DNA of 64,000 nt from Pararhodobacter oceanensis (GTDB taxonomy: Bacteria > Pseudomonadota > Alphaproteobacteria > Rhodobacterales > Rhodobacteraceae), in NCBI RefSeq assembly GCF_003076755.1, contig NZ_QDKM01000002.1, positions 248,001-312,000 of the forward strand. Reading direction: 5' to 3'. Of the stretch, positions 62,870-64,000 are shown piece after piece. The first letter of the stretch is position 1. Each line of letters begins with the position of its first letter. The notes under the pieces are model-generated. The model did no database searches and was not told the DNA's origin. It saw only the letters and a list, made by a program, of their open reading frames with translations. The position numbers were made by a program, and so were the translations under genes.

Positions 62870-63077
62870 GAGGGCAATCACCTCGTATCGCAGAGTATTG
62901 GCCGGGATTGGCGAAAGCGCCTTGGCGGAGGATTTCCGGCGGCCCTGTGATGCGGGTGAACTGCGCGGATGAACTGCGCCGATGACTTGCGCGGATCACT
63001 TGCGCCGGTGGGTGCCGCGCGCTAGGCACGGCGCAGACTTCACGACACCGCAAAATGGGCGAACCGAAAGGGCCGAT

Positions 63078-63290
63078 ATGAGCATTAACAAACAAAGCGA
63101 CATCGCCGCCAACCTGCAGATCGGGCCGACCGATCTGGGCATGGTGCGTCTGTATATCGAAGCCGAAGGGCTGCAATTGCCGCTGGATTTCGATCCCGAG
63201 GAAGCCGACGAGATTGCCGAAGAACTGCGCATTGCCGCCGAAGCCGCGCGCGCGATGACTGACGGCGGCAAGAAAGGCAAGCGGCGGTAA
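63078..63290 (+). CDS. Small conserved acidic protein
   Basis: A 70-residue protein beginning MSINKQSDIAANLQIGPTDL, with an acidic middle (FDPEEADEIAEELRIAAEAA) and a basic end (GGKKGKRR). I believe similar proteins are common in Rhodobacterales (possibly DUF6324, from memory). GAAAGGG lies 5 bases before ATG 63078; the longer frame to 62982 is unlikely. It converges with the SRP RNA gene. Confidence 0.75.
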   Translation: MSINKQSDIAANLQIGPTDLGMVRLYIEAEGLQLPLDFDPEEADEIAEELRIAAEAARAMTDGGKKGKRR

Positions 63291-63309
63291 CGACGACTGG
63301 GGGGGAGGT

Positions 63310-63402
63310 GAGAGACCGGACACGACCCAGACGGGAATCGTTGCGGCTGCTTCCTTCCGGACCTGACCGGGTTGGCGAAACGCCTGCCCGCGCCAGCCTC
63401 TC
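63310..63402 (-). ncRNA. ffs: Signal recognition particle RNA (4.5S type)
   Basis: Read on the minus strand it contains GGTCAGGTCCGGAAGGAAGC and AGCC, the universal tip of bacterial SRP RNA that binds Ffh. The ends pair (GAGAG at 63398-63402 with CTCTC at 63310-63314) and the arms around the tip form a long hairpin. The exact ends are estimated. A promoter lies just upstream. Confidence 0.93.
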
Positions 63403-63408
63403 GAGGCC

Positions 63409-63437
63409 CATTTAGGCAAGCGCGCCGATAGATGCAA
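63409..63437 (-). promoter_or_regulatory. Predicted SRP RNA promoter
   Basis: TTGCAT (63432-63437), 17 bases, TAAATG (63409-63414), about 6 bases before the RNA 5' end. The layout matches the tRNA-His promoter. Confidence 0.55.
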
Positions 63438-63592
63438 GAGGGTAGCGGCAGAACTGCGGCGCGATCTGCCCGAAGATCCCGCGGCAAACCGCGGATTGCG
63501 ACCCGGCTGCTTTGTGCAATACTGAGGCGCAGGGCGCGCGCGGCATCCAGCCTCGCGCGACGGATTTGACAGCAAGGCAGCACACGCAGGCA

Positions 63593-64000
63593 ATGAGCAA
63601 ACGCGGCTATCATCACGGCAATCTGCGTCAGGCGCTGGTCGACGGGGCGCTCAACCTGATCGCCGAAAAGGGGCCGACCGGCTTTACCATGGCCGAAGCA
63701 GCGAAACAGGCCGGCGTCTCGGCGGCGGCACCTTACCGGCATTTCGCCGGGCGCGATGATCTGCTCGCCGAGATTGCCACGCAGGGCTATGAGCTGTTCG
63801 GCGATGTGCTGGAATACGCCTATGACGACGGAAAACCCTCGCCGATGGCGGCTTTCGAGGCGGTGGGCCGCGCCTATCTGGCCTTTGCGCGCAAATATCC
63901 CGGTCATTATATGGCGATGTTCGAGGCCGGATTGTCGGTCAACCAGACCGCCGATCTGGCGCGCGCGGCGACCCGTTCGGATCGGGTGATGCAGCGCGCG
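63593..64000 (+). CDS. TetR/AcrR family regulator (3' end outside window)
   Basis: 136 residues of a TetR repressor. The N-terminal DNA-binding domain reads HHGNLRQALVDGALNLIAEK, then FTMAEAAKQAGVSAAAPYRH and FAGRDDLLAEIA, a complete HTH with the conserved YRHF turn. The ligand-binding domain begins near residue 70 and runs off the window. Target and ligand are unknown. GCAGGCA lies just before ATG 63593. Confidence 0.88.
   Translation, partial: MSKRGYHHGNLRQALVDGALNLIAEKGPTGFTMAEAAKQAGVSAAAPYRHFAGRDDLLAEIATQGYELFGDVLEYAYDDGKPSPMAAFEAVGRAYLAFARKYPGHYMAMFEAGLSVNQTADLARAATRSDRVMQRA

Overview
The window is about 64 kb of high-GC bacterial chromosome. It most likely comes from an alphaproteobacterium of the order Rhodobacterales (Rhodobacter/Paracoccus/Roseobacter group). 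The main indicators are a Rhodobacter-type gene transfer agent (GTA) cluster, an RpoH-type second heat-shock sigma factor, a lipoyl-domain-bearing pyruvate dehydrogenase E1 beta subunit, and a tRNA-His with A73 and no G-1. Names are assigned from motifs and synteny by eye; no database search was run.

Region 1 (1-11277, plus strand) is the downstream part of a GTA structural cluster. It holds the tail end of a g3.5-like gene, then g4 protease, g5 capsid, g6-g10.1 connector and tail genes, g11 tape measure, g12 and g13 baseplate, g14 cell-wall peptidase and the 1304-residue g15 host-contact protein. All frames are open and many stops and starts overlap, as expected for a maintained domesticated phage. 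Long hairpins lie before g4 and after the capsid gene. cysE follows directly.

Region 2 (12204-18009, minus strand) carries a drug/metabolite transporter, pdhC-pdhB-pdhA with a terminator and a palindrome-bearing promoter, ftsB, and a short YafY-like regulator. Region 3 (18233-21015, plus) is tatA-tatB-tatC followed by a DUF815 ATPase. Region 4 (21112-28437) contains a DUF1499 protein and a SpeB-type ureohydrolase (minus), glmU-glmS-alkD and class I fructose-bisphosphate aldolase (plus), and 3-methyladenine glycosylase (minus).

Region 5 (28438-29402) is a repeat-rich stretch without genes followed by an AT-rich patch with one small orphan gene. Region 6 (29432-39942, minus) is a housekeeping block: rpoD, dnaG, DUF4167, prmC, prfA, an NlpD-like LysM/LytM lipoprotein, pcm and surE. 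Region 7 (40124-48409) mixes a secreted protein, an oxidoreductase, a membrane LytTR regulator, an ornithine-cyclodeaminase homologue, a MarR regulator with a cysteine-rich tail that is divergent from the RpoH-type sigma gene, a VanZ-like protein, a DUF2125 protein and ChaC.

Region 8 (48473-52569, plus) is a two-gene MotA-like/OmpA-MotB-like operon. The second protein has a very long coiled coil with nine 32-residue repeats. Region 9 (52827-60145, minus) has murA with Asp in place of the catalytic Cys, hisB-hisH, a DUF1330 protein, rimO, an FMN glutamate-synthase-like protein and a crotonase. Region 10 (60341-64000) has an AsmA-family protein, tRNA-His, a small conserved protein, the SRP RNA and a truncated TetR gene.

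Three families of dispersed intergenic repeats occur: a CCCC-GGATATTT family with five copies, a 150-bp GC-rich family with three copies, and a GTAGGGTGTGTGC family with two sites. They mark gene boundaries and are the main unexplained noncoding signal. Five sites match TTGnnn-N(16-18)-TA(A/T)nnn and are proposed as promoters.
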